Shown: positions 16,153-24,305 of the stretch, piece by piece
How the letters are laid out: every line of letters starts with the position of its first letter
Position numbering within the stretch: position 1 is the stretch's first letter
Assembly (NCBI GenBank): GCA_029976075.1
Contig: JARKNW010000050.1
Coordinates: 1 to 64,000, forward strand
DNA: 64,000 nucleotides
Direction of reading: 5' to 3'
From: Pleomorphomonas sp.
GTDB lineage: Bacteria > Pseudomonadota > Alphaproteobacteria > Rhizobiales > Pleomorphomonadaceae
Program-made: the position numbers and the translations under genes
Notes under the pieces: generated by a model
Told to the model about the DNA's origin: nothing
What the model saw: only the letters and a program-made list of their open reading frames with translations
The model's database searches: none

Positions 16153-17544
16153 TTACAACCAGCCGAGCAGCTTCCACCACAGGAAGTCGATCGGAACCAG
16201 CACGACGAGCGTGATCAGCGCCAGGGGTACCGTTACCTTGACGAGATGGTCGAGCTTTTCGCCGGAAAGCTGCATGGCAACCACGAGCGGCCCCACCTGG
16301 TAGGGGAACAGCACCGTTGAAAAGCCTACCACCTGGGTCATCAGCACGGTCATCGCGCCGTACCCCGTGAGATTGGCGAGATCAGCCGTCATCGGCGTCA
16401 GCACCGCCGGTGCGCTCGGTACGGTGGTGAACATGCCCGTGACAAATGACAAGAAGGTCAAAGAGAAAAAGTTGGTCGCGTCATGTCCTGGCGCCAGCGG
16501 CAGCACGGCGGTCAGAAAGGCACCCAGTTTGCCACCGAGACCGGAGGCACCGACGATTGCACCAAGTGCCAGTGCGCCGGCAACGAACAGCAAGAGGCCG
16601 AAATCGACCGACTGCCGGAAGGCTGGCGGACTGACGACACCGACGCGGGGCGCCAGCAGCAAGATGGCAGCGCCGAGCCCGATCCAGGCGGAGTTGATGC
16701 CATGCAGGCTGTCGGTCATCCAGAAGGCCAGCGTCAGCAGCAAGATGCCGATCACCTTGCCCTGCCCTTCCCGTGCGGACGCATCCGGCGCTGTGATCGT
16801 TCCCAGCGGCTCGCCGACCTTGGCCGGAAACAGGGCGATCACCAAGGCCACGGTGACGATCGATTTCACGATTCCCAACACGGGATAATGAAGCAGCAGA
16901 TAGGCCGTATAGGTGAAATGGATGCCGAGGATCGTCTCGGCCGAGCCGACAAGAACCATGTTCGGAATGTTCGCCGGCAGGATGGCGAAGCTCGGCATGT
17001 TGCAGCCGATCGCCAGAATGGCGGCGATACCGATCCGACCGCTCGAGCCCTTGCCGAAGCCGCATCGATCGGCAAGGGCCATGCCGATCGGCACCATCAC
17101 CACGGCCCGTCCGACAGAAGATGGCATCAGGAACCCCAGGATCATGCAAGCCAGCATCAGTCCGCCGATGACGCGCGGATAGCTTTTCGTCAAAAGAGGC
17201 GCGATGAAACCGGCGAGACGCGCATCGAGCCCGGTGGCACTGACGGCTGCTCCGATCACGAAGCCGGAAATGATCAGCCAGACCGCCGCCGATGCAAAGC
17301 CGGAGAAGACCAGTGGTGCCGGCTGGAGGCCGGCGATCAGCACGGACGCGAAGAGCAGGAGGCTGGCGAAGTAGCCCGGCACCAAAGCCGTCGCCCAGAG
17401 CCCCAGTGTTACGAGAACGATTGCCAGAGTGACGCCGCCGGATGGCCCGAGAGCCGCCGGCGAAACAATCGCAACGACGGCCGCGACCATGAACACGGCA
17501 GCCGCGACGAAGTGGCGGGGCGTCAACTGGCTGAGCGTGACCAT
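16153..17544 (-). CDS. SLC13/DASS-family anion (dicarboxylate or sulfate) transporter
   Basis: This 463-residue, strongly hydrophobic protein has about eleven to twelve membrane segments. The motifs GFLMPSSVGRAVVMVPI and FTTVPSAPAVLTPM resemble the paired SNT/P-like substrate sites of the DASS/CitT and SLC13 transporters. I chose ATG 17544, preceded by AGGAG, over an upstream Met at 17565. It likely moves di- or tricarboxylates or sulfate across the inner membrane. It diverges from the AraC regulator at 17616, a probable controller. Substrate not predictable from sequence alone. Confidence 0.83.
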   Translation of the reverse strand: MVTLSQLTPRHFVAAAVFMVAAVVAIVSPAALGPSGGVTLAIVLVTLGLWATALVPGYFASLLLFASVLIAGLQPAPLVFSGFASAAVWLIISGFVIGAAVSATGLDARLAGFIAPLLTKSYPRVIGGLMLACMILGFLMPSSVGRAVVMVPIGMALADRCGFGKGSSGRIGIAAILAIGCNMPSFAILPANIPNMVLVGSAETILGIHFTYTAYLLLHYPVLGIVKSIVTVALVIALFPAKVGEPLGTITAPDASAREGQGKVIGILLLTLAFWMTDSLHGINSAWIGLGAAILLLAPRVGVVSPPAFRQSVDFGLLLFVAGALALGAIVGASGLGGKLGAFLTAVLPLAPGHDATNFFSLTFLSFVTGMFTTVPSAPAVLTPMTADLANLTGYGAMTVLMTQVVGFSTVLFPYQVGPLVVAMQLSGEKLDHLVKVTVPLALITLVVLVPIDFLWWKLLGWL

Positions 17545-17615
17545 CGTGAATCTCCTGAGCATCATGTCGAGCCGATACCCTATCGGAAAGCCAGCTTTGG
17601 CGTTAGGTTGCCATC

Positions 17616-18425
17616 ATGCCAAACAATGTCGCCGACACGCCATTTTTCGAGCCATCTCCGGTCTCCTATATCGTCGACCCAGCCCGCCCCCTGCTGATCC
17701 GCAGCCAAACACTGGTTGCTGGCCGCATCATACGGCCGCATGCCCATCCGCGCGGCCAGTATGCATGGGCGAGAAAAGGTGTGTTGCGCATCATCAGCGA
17801 GCATTGCGTCTGGATCGTCCCGCCGACGCATGCCGTATGGATACCCGCCGGCACCAGCCACCAGGTGGCGAGCGAAACGCGAGCCGAGGTGCGGCATGTC
17901 TTCGTCGATCCGTCGCGTGCCGTGCGTACCGATGCTCCGCGCCCAGACCGTTGCGCCGTTCTGGCAGTGACGCCGCTGATGCGGGAAATGACGCTGCGGT
18001 TGGAAAGGCTCCTCGCCGAGGAAAGCGATGCGGCACGCCGCTTGCGTTTCTGCGACGCGATGATCGATGAACTCGACCGGCTCGAGGAGGCCCCGCTCAG
18101 CCTGCCGGGCGGCCGCGATCCACGCCTGGTGCGCCTCACCCGCCATCTTGGCGAAAATCCTGAAGATCGCCGACCACTCGCCGAGCTCGCCAATTTCGCC
18201 GGCGCCAGCACACGCACGCTGGAGCGGCTGTTCGCGGCGGAAACCGGCCTCACCTACCGGCGTTGGCGGGCCAGGCTTCGCCTGCTCGCCGCCATCGAGC
18301 GGCTGGAGCGCGGCGAGAGTACAACCGGAGTGGCGCTGTCGCTCGGTTACTCGTCGCCGAGTGCCTTTGCGGCAAGTTTCCGCGAGGAGTTCGGCGAACC
18401 GCCGAGGACTTTCCTGCGCGCTTGA
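17616..18425 (+). CDS. AraC-family transcriptional regulator with cupin domain
   Basis: This 269-residue regulator has an N-terminal cupin (HAHPRGQYAWARKGVLRI, THAVWIPAGTSHQV) and a C-terminal AraC DNA-binding domain (ASTRTLERLFAAETGLTYRRW, VALSLGYSSPSAFAASFRE). It lies 71 bases from the divergent SLC13-type transporter, the obvious candidate target. The architecture is the same as that of the regulator at 14043-14939 but the sequences are clearly distinct, so this does not look like a recent duplication. Confidence 0.88.
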   Translation: MPNNVADTPFFEPSPVSYIVDPARPLLIRSQTLVAGRIIRPHAHPRGQYAWARKGVLRIISEHCVWIVPPTHAVWIPAGTSHQVASETRAEVRHVFVDPSRAVRTDAPRPDRCAVLAVTPLMREMTLRLERLLAEESDAARRLRFCDAMIDELDRLEEAPLSLPGGRDPRLVRLTRHLGENPEDRRPLAELANFAGASTRTLERLFAAETGLTYRRWRARLRLLAAIERLERGESTTGVALSLGYSSPSAFAASFREEFGEPPRTFLRA

Positions 18426-18518
18426 GCGGGCTCTCTGGACGCCTCGGCCACCCCGCTGATACATCCTGACGGTAGCGGCCTAATCTTTGCCGACAACCCC
18501 TTGGGTAAGGATTCAACC

Positions 18519-19016
18519 ATGGACCTTCTGGTGAAGCTCTACGATGTCACCTCCGACCCCGAGCTCGACAGACGGCTCACGGAAAAGGGGATCACCGTCC
18601 GCCGCGCTCTTGCGCCTGAGCTTGAGACCATTCGCAACTGGGTTGCCCAGCATTTCAGTGCCGGCTGGGCAAGCGAGGCACTGGTTGCATTCTCGCGCGA
18701 TCCCAACGCCTGCCTGATTGCCGTGCGCGATCGAAAGCTCCTGGGCTTTGCCTGCTATGATGCCATAGCCCTTGGCTTCTTTGGCCCGACTGGTGTCGAC
18801 GAGACGGCGCGCGGCCTCGGCATCGGCAAGGCGCTGTTGCTACGGACGTTGCTGGCCATGCGCGAGCGCGGCTATGGCTACGCCGCCATCGGTTGGGCCG
18901 GACCGGTGGATTTCTATGCCCGCACCGTTGGCGCCATACCCATTCCCGGTTCGGACACTAGCGTCTACAAGGGCTTGTTGGACCTGAAGGTCAACGTGCC
19001 GTCCCACAATGGCTAG
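18519..19016 (+). CDS. GNAT-family N-acetyltransferase
   Basis: This is a 165-residue GNAT-fold protein with acetyl-CoA-binding motif A visible as ARGLGIGKALLLRTLLAM (R/Q-x-x-G-x-G/A pattern), preceded by the beta4 strand region ALGFFGPTGVDE. ATG 18519 is preceded by AAGGAT; the TTG at 18501 is less likely. Substrate unknown. The gene ends convergently with GH20 such that the two stop codons overlap by two bases, so there is no room for a separate terminator between them. Confidence 0.85.
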   Translation: MDLLVKLYDVTSDPELDRRLTEKGITVRRALAPELETIRNWVAQHFSAGWASEALVAFSRDPNACLIAVRDRKLLGFACYDAIALGFFGPTGVDETARGLGIGKALLLRTLLAMRERGYGYAAIGWAGPVDFYARTVGAIPIPGSDTSVYKGLLDLKVNVPSHNG

Positions 19017-20950
19017 AGCGCCGGACAGAAGCGACAAAGCTTCTGGAACCGAAGCCAATCCTTTTCCGCCGATGGCGTCCAGCCAGCTTCGGCGACGGCG
19101 GCAAGTCTTGGAAACACCAAGTGATTGAAGTGGGACCGGCTGTCGATCAACTCGGTCCAGATGCAAGCCTGGACACCCTTGAGACGCGGCAGCAGTTCCT
19201 CGGGAATATCGCGCCCCACCTCATAGGCATATGCCTGCTCCACCGAGGTTACCCCCGCCCAGCTCATGCCCACCTCGTTCCAGTCGGCGGAGCGCGCGAT
19301 GTCGAGATAATAGGCCTCGGCCGGTGCCATGACGATGTCATAGCCCCGACGGACTAACCCAGCGCCGATAGTCGCCTTTTGCCAAACCGTCAGAAGCGTG
19401 GCCTCGGGCTGCACACCGTCGCCGTTGCCAACCTCGTTCCAGCCGGCAAGCCTGCGGCCGCGTTGCGCGAGCATCGTTTGCACCCGCCGCATGAAGTGCG
19501 ATTGCAGCGCCACGGCATCCCCGATGCCGAGATCGGCCATCATCTTCTTGGCGAGTGGCGATGCCAACCAGGCACCGTGTGCCACCTCGTCTCCGCCGAC
19601 ATGCAGGTACGGTGACGGAAACAAGGCGACGAGATCATCGAACACCGCGCCGAGAATTTCCCAGGTGAGATCGATGGCCGGATTGAGCGCATTGTTGGCA
19701 AAACCCTGCACCGAAGCATAGGCGCCAACAAGCTCGTCCGGATCGACGAGTCCCGGTAGAGCGGCGAGCATGGCGGTACTGTGTCCGGGAACATCGATCT
19801 CCGGCACGATCTCGATATTGAGGCGCGTGGCATGACCAACCAGGGCTCGAACATCGGCGTGGTTGTAGAATCCGCCGCCCGGATTTGCACCATCGCCAAG
19901 TTGTGGTGGGATCGCGGCCTCAGGTCCACGAACCGATCCGGTCGCCGTCAGGTCCGGATAGTCGCGAATCTCCAGCCGCCAAGCCTCGTCATCCGTGAGA
20001 TGCCAATGGAAGACGTTGAGCCGATGATAGGCAAGGCAATCGAGAAAGCGCGCCAGATCGCCAATTGCGAAGAAACGGCGGGCCGTATCGAGGTGACAGC
20101 CACGCCAGGGAAAGCGCGGATAATCGCTGATGTGACCACTTGCCGGAAAGCGGAACCCATCGCCGGCACGGGCGCCACGCAGGAGCTGGGCAAGCGCAGT
20201 CAAGGCATACTGCCGGCCTGCGGCATCCGTGGCGGTGACGAGGATTTCAGTTTCCTGGAAATCCAGGCGGTAGCATTCCCGTCCAAGAGCGGGATCGGCG
20301 ACAAACCGCAACTGCCTGTCACCGGGCAGCGCCATCAGTGAAAAAGGTGCCGGCTCTATGGGAAACAGGCGGCGGAACAGTGCTGTTACCGTCGAGACCG
20401 CAGACAGTTCATCCGCGCCCGTTCCATCGACCGGCACAAGATAACCAGGCAGCCTGTCGGACGGCACGAGTGCCACCTCGGCCGGCCAGGGTATCAGGGC
20501 AAACGGTACAGTACCTGCATCCCCACACGCGAGCCTTGCGTCGGTTGCCTGCCGGCGGAGATCGCCGACCGCAACTGCCAACCGTTCCCCACTGCTCAGC
20601 GTCAGATAGGCAGAGGCAATCCCTTCTCCTCGGTGCTGCGGTTCGCCGGTTATGCCGCCGAGCGAAAAGCGCCATACCTCACCGGGAGCAAGGTGAAGAG
20701 GCCCAAGCGGTACCACATGGTGGAAATAACCACGCCGATCGACAAGCTGCGCATTGTCCGCAGCCGGGTCGCGCTCGACAAAACGCAGCGTGGTAAAGGC
20801 GAGGCGAAAGCCCTCCACCGGCGCCGAGCCAATGTTCCAGAGCTCGAAGACCAGCCGGCCTGCCGGATCTTCAACTGAAGCCTCCCATCGGCAGTCCAGG
20901 TGGAAACGGACCTCCTCGGGAACATCGGTGGTCTTGCACTGCTCAGTCAT
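19013..20950 (-). CDS. Beta-N-acetylhexosaminidase (glycoside hydrolase family 20)
   Basis: This 645-residue GH20 enzyme should release terminal GlcNAc or GalNAc from chitooligosaccharides, glycans or muropeptides. The catalytic domain shows FHWHLTDDEAWRLEI, the nucleophile-stabilising Asp and acid Glu pair in LHVGGDEVAHGAW, and a C-terminal VFPRLAAVAEAGWTP substrate segment. The N-terminal third is a non-catalytic GH20b-like beta domain. ATG 20950 has GAGAAG upstream; no signal peptide is evident there, suggesting a cytoplasmic enzyme acting on imported oligosaccharides. It may connect with the aminosugar-type ABC operon at 5764-12614, an inference only. Confidence 0.92.
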   Translation of the reverse strand: MTEQCKTTDVPEEVRFHLDCRWEASVEDPAGRLVFELWNIGSAPVEGFRLAFTTLRFVERDPAADNAQLVDRRGYFHHVVPLGPLHLAPGEVWRFSLGGITGEPQHRGEGIASAYLTLSSGERLAVAVGDLRRQATDARLACGDAGTVPFALIPWPAEVALVPSDRLPGYLVPVDGTGADELSAVSTVTALFRRLFPIEPAPFSLMALPGDRQLRFVADPALGRECYRLDFQETEILVTATDAAGRQYALTALAQLLRGARAGDGFRFPASGHISDYPRFPWRGCHLDTARRFFAIGDLARFLDCLAYHRLNVFHWHLTDDEAWRLEIRDYPDLTATGSVRGPEAAIPPQLGDGANPGGGFYNHADVRALVGHATRLNIEIVPEIDVPGHSTAMLAALPGLVDPDELVGAYASVQGFANNALNPAIDLTWEILGAVFDDLVALFPSPYLHVGGDEVAHGAWLASPLAKKMMADLGIGDAVALQSHFMRRVQTMLAQRGRRLAGWNEVGNGDGVQPEATLLTVWQKATIGAGLVRRGYDIVMAPAEAYYLDIARSADWNEVGMSWAGVTSVEQAYAYEVGRDIPEELLPRLKGVQACIWTELIDSRSHFNHLVFPRLAAVAEAGWTPSAEKDWLRFQKLCRFCPAL

Positions 20951-21030
20951 TTCGTCTTCTCGCAGCATGTGACTGCGATCTCTGTCCGAGATCGGAAGCA
21001 TGAGACGCGACGATAGGGGGGAAATGCCTT

Positions 21031-22236
21031 TCAGACCATTGGTCGTGCCTCACTGATCCGCTCCTTTCTTTCGAGGATCAGCGAGACGACGAACACGGAT
21101 GAACCAACGAGACCGAGCAGAACGCCCACCCAACCGGTCGACGTCCAACCGAAACCGGCGGCTATGGCCAGGCCGCCCAGCCAGGCGCCAAGCGCATTGG
21201 CAATATTGAAGGCGGAATGATTGAGAGCCGCCGCCAGCGTCTGCGCATCCTTGCCCACGTCCATCAGGCGGGTCTGCAGCGTCGGAACCACGGCAAAGCC
21301 GGTACCGATCAGAAAGACGGCGACCACCGAGGTGACCGGGTGCCGCGCCGCGACGGTGAACAGAGCCAGTACCAGAACATTCCAGGCCAGCAAGCCGGCG
21401 ATGGTTGGCAGAAGCGCCCGGTCTGCCAGTTTCGGACCGACGATGTTCCCGGCGATCATGCCTGCCCCGAAAACGCAAAGAACAAAAGGAACGCCACTTT
21501 CCGGAATGCCGGAAACCTCGATCAGTGTCGGCGTGATATAGCTGAACACAGCGAACATGCCGCCGAAACCGGTGGCGCCGATGGCCAACGTCAGCCAGAC
21601 CTGCGGCTCCCGTAGCGCACCCAGTTCCCGAAGAGGGCTGGCACCCGGCTTTGGCTGGTCACGCGGAACGCAGATGGTGACCAGTGCCACCGTCAACAGA
21701 CCAAGCGAGCCGACCACCGCAAAGGCGGTGCGCCAGCCGAGCGTCTGCCCCGCCCACGTGGCCACCGGCGTGCCCACCAGCGTCGCGACCGTCAAGCCCA
21801 ACATGACCCGGCCGATGGCACGCGCCCGCCCATCTGGCGGCGCCATGCCGGCCGCGACGAGGGCGGCAACTCCGAAGTAGGCGCCGTGTGGCAAGCCTGA
21901 GATGAAACGCAGCACCACCAGGCCGGCAAAGCTCGGAGCGAGCGCACTGGCAAGGTTTCCCAGCGCGAAAAGCCCCATCAGCGTCAACAACAGGTGAAGC
22001 CGCGACAGCCTCGCACCGACGACGGCAATCAGGGGCGCGCCGACCACCACGCCAAGGGCGTAGGAACTGATGATCCAACCAGCCTCGGGCATGGTGACTT
22101 GCCAAGCCGAGGCAACATCGGGGAGGAAGCCCATGGCGGCGAACTCGCCGGTACCGATCGCAAAGCTGCCGATCGCCAGCGCAAACTCGGCGATGGTGGC
22201 GGCGCTGACGGGAAAGGATTTGGCGGCGATGTTCAT
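21031..22236 (-). CDS. MFS transporter, DHA1 (AraJ/YdhP-like) exporter
   Basis: This 401-residue major facilitator protein has twelve predicted membrane segments. The N-terminal AIGSFAIGTGEFAAMGFLPD and the motif A-like GARLSRLHLLLTLMGLF are typical of AraJ/YdhP/Cmr-type sugar or drug efflux proteins. ATG 22236 is preceded by GGAG; a longer frame from 22284 is not needed. It diverges from a LysR regulator 128 bases away. Substrate unknown; family members export arabinose, purine ribonucleosides or chloramphenicol. Confidence 0.88.
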   Translation of the reverse strand: MNIAAKSFPVSAATIAEFALAIGSFAIGTGEFAAMGFLPDVASAWQVTMPEAGWIISSYALGVVVGAPLIAVVGARLSRLHLLLTLMGLFALGNLASALAPSFAGLVVLRFISGLPHGAYFGVAALVAAGMAPPDGRARAIGRVMLGLTVATLVGTPVATWAGQTLGWRTAFAVVGSLGLLTVALVTICVPRDQPKPGASPLRELGALREPQVWLTLAIGATGFGGMFAVFSYITPTLIEVSGIPESGVPFVLCVFGAGMIAGNIVGPKLADRALLPTIAGLLAWNVLVLALFTVAARHPVTSVVAVFLIGTGFAVVPTLQTRLMDVGKDAQTLAAALNHSAFNIANALGAWLGGLAIAAGFGWTSTGWVGVLLGLVGSSVFVVSLILERKERISEARPMV

Positions 22237-22332
22237 GGCGCTCCGATCGTCGGTGGCATCCACGCGGCGACGCGGGATCAACAATTTGGCCGCAGCCTAG
22301 ATTTGATTTTGCCACCGAAAAACATATGGTTT

Positions 22333-22347
22333 CGGAAGGAGCTTCCG
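22333..22347. promoter_or_regulatory. Inverted repeat upstream of LysR gene
   Basis: A perfect inverted repeat CGGAAG-GAG-CTTCCG lies 18 bases before the LysR start, in the divergent MFS/LysR intergenic region. LysR regulators bind symmetric sites in such positions and repress themselves; a T-N11-A core was not convincingly identified, so the assignment is tentative. Confidence 0.4.
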
Positions 22348-22364
22348 GAAAAATCGGAAAATAG

Positions 22365-23264
22365 ATGCGAACGGACCAGGAAACGGCGGTGCTTTCCGCC
22401 ATCGTACGACACGGCAGCCTGTCGGCGGCGGCTCGCAACCTCGGCCTGTCGGTCTCGGTTGTGGCCGATCGGCTGGCCGGGCTCGAACGGCGGCTCGGCG
22501 TTCGGTTGATCGCACGCACCACTCGCAGGCAATCGCTGACCGAAGCCGGCAAACTCTACCTGGCCGAGATGGAACCGATACTCGCGGCCATCGACACTGT
22601 GGAGGCGCGTGTCCGCGACTTATCCTCAGTGCCCCAAGGCACGCTCCGGATTTCCGCGCCGTTGCCGATCGGTCGCCGATGGATCGCCCCATTCGTAGCG
22701 GAGTTCGCCGCCCGCTATCCGTACATCCGCATCCAGCTTCTGCTCGAGGATCGCTACGTCGACATTGTCGGCGAGGGATTTGACGTTGCCATCCGAGGCG
22801 GTCCCGCCGTGGAGTCCGAGTTTTCCGGCCGCTTCCTCTTCTCGACGCGGCGGGTGGTTGTCGCCAGTCCGAACTATCTTGCCAGGCAAGGCACGCCGAA
22901 GCTCCCCGAGGATCTTGCCGCGCACTCCTGCCTGGTCTTCAACGGTGGCGGACACTTCCACGCCGACTGGCGGTTTGGACGCGGCGATGCCGCAAAGATT
23001 GTGCGGGTTTCGGCGCGTCTTGCCACCTCAAACTCCGAACTCCCGGTTGTCTGGGCGACGGCCGGCATGGGGCTGACGCAGAAGTCCCTGTGGGAAGTTC
23101 AGGAACATCTTGATGACGGACGCCTCGTCACCGTGCTCGATGCCTTCGAGCCAGACCCGGCCTCCTTCTTTGCCATCCACCCGGTGAGCCGATCTCAGTC
23201 GCGCCTGTTGTCGCTGTTCATCGGCGAACTCTCCGATCATCTCAGGCAACGCTTTCCCGCGTGA
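22365..23264 (+). CDS. LysR-family transcriptional regulator
   Basis: This 299-residue LysR protein has an N-terminal winged helix-turn-helix (GSLSAAARNLGLSVSVVADRL, RRLGVRLIARTTRR) and a periplasmic-binding-protein-like effector domain starting near residue 90 (GTLRISAPLPIGRRWIAPF). It belongs to the branch that often regulates adjacent MFS exporters. It diverges from the DHA1 exporter at 21031-22236, its probable target. The effector is unknown. Confidence 0.92.
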   Translation: MRTDQETAVLSAIVRHGSLSAAARNLGLSVSVVADRLAGLERRLGVRLIARTTRRQSLTEAGKLYLAEMEPILAAIDTVEARVRDLSSVPQGTLRISAPLPIGRRWIAPFVAEFAARYPYIRIQLLLEDRYVDIVGEGFDVAIRGGPAVESEFSGRFLFSTRRVVVASPNYLARQGTPKLPEDLAAHSCLVFNGGGHFHADWRFGRGDAAKIVRVSARLATSNSELPVVWATAGMGLTQKSLWEVQEHLDDGRLVTVLDAFEPDPASFFAIHPVSRSQSRLLSLFIGELSDHLRQRFPA

Positions 23265-23285
23265 CGGCGCAGCATCATTGCGCAT

Positions 23286-24182
23286 TCAGCCCTTGCGAAG
23301 CGCCCTGTATTGCGTCGGCGAACTGTCGTGTACCCGCCGAAAGCAGCGGGAAAAATACAGCGGATCGTCGAAGCCGAGATCGGAGGCGATCGCCTTCACC
23401 GACTGATCCGTCGTGTCGAGCAGGAAGCAGGCGCGCTGGATTTTCAGGCGAATGAAGAAATCGAGCACCGTAAAGCCGGTGCGCTTCTTGAACACGGCGG
23501 CGAGGTGCGACGACGACAGGTTGGCCTCGCGCGCCAGCTCATCGACTTTCAGCGCCCGGTCGAGGTTGCCTTGCATCATGTCGATCACCCGGCGGATGCG
23601 CTGATCGAGGTTGTCGTCGCGGTTCGGAGAGCGGTGACGCAGCACCACGAGATGGGTGACGAGCTGTCCAAGCGCCATCGACGCCGACAGGAGATTGTCC
23701 GGCGTGTAGCCTCGCCCGAGAATCGACAGCATCTTCTCGAACAGTGTTGGAACCGCCGGGTCGCGCCCCGGATGCAGCAGCGGTTCCTCGGGGTCGAGTT
23801 CGAGCAACTCGGGCAGCAGCGCCACCTTGGCGCCGTCGAGGTGGACCCAGTAGATCGTCCATGGCTCATCGGGATCGGCGCCATAGGCGTGCGGCATACC
23901 GGCGGGCGCCACCAACGCCTGACCGGGGCGGATGCGCAGACCGATATCGCCCACTCGCGCCCAACCGCAGCCGTCGGTGCAATAGATCAGGACTGTCTGG
24001 GAAATGCCGTCAGGCCGCTCCACGAAGTGCCATTGAGCGCGCGGATAGTGACCGACGTCGCTCGGCAACAGCTCGATGAGGGGGCGCCCCTCCAGCCAGC
24101 CGGACACCACCGGACGCGGCAGCACGATCGATCGCTGCCCCGGAAAGCCTTCCCTGATCCGCTGTTCTCCATCCTCCAACAT
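23286..24182 (-). CDS. AraC-family regulator with AraC-type sugar-binding cupin
   Basis: This 298-residue protein has an N-terminal arabinose-binding-like cupin (FVERPDGISQTVLIYCTDGCGW, GQALVAPAGMPHAYG) and a C-terminal AraC DNA-binding domain (ANLSSSHLAAVFKKRTGF, IASDLGFDDPLYFSRCFRR). It diverges from the DUF5107-TPR gene at 24306, followed by an aldose 1-epimerase; it probably controls that sugar-related operon. It is 21 bases from the end of the convergent LysR gene. Confidence 0.9.
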   Translation of the reverse strand: MLEDGEQRIREGFPGQRSIVLPRPVVSGWLEGRPLIELLPSDVGHYPRAQWHFVERPDGISQTVLIYCTDGCGWARVGDIGLRIRPGQALVAPAGMPHAYGADPDEPWTIYWVHLDGAKVALLPELLELDPEEPLLHPGRDPAVPTLFEKMLSILGRGYTPDNLLSASMALGQLVTHLVVLRHRSPNRDDNLDQRIRRVIDMMQGNLDRALKVDELAREANLSSSHLAAVFKKRTGFTVLDFFIRLKIQRACFLLDTTDQSVKAIASDLGFDDPLYFSRCFRRVHDSSPTQYRALRKG

Positions 24183-24305
24183 GGGGCCAAGCTATCAGAG
24201 GATCCTCCATGATGTCCATCGTTCCCGCTATTCACGCCACGGAGGTCGACGCCTAGCGTTCCGGCAATGACAAAACCCCGGCTTCGGGATGGGAAGGAAC
24301 GCGCC

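Noticed and set aside
22321..22364. Repeated TCGGAA elements before the LysR gene as a repeat array
   Set aside because: Only two or three short irregular copies; better explained by the inverted repeat listed as a possible operator.
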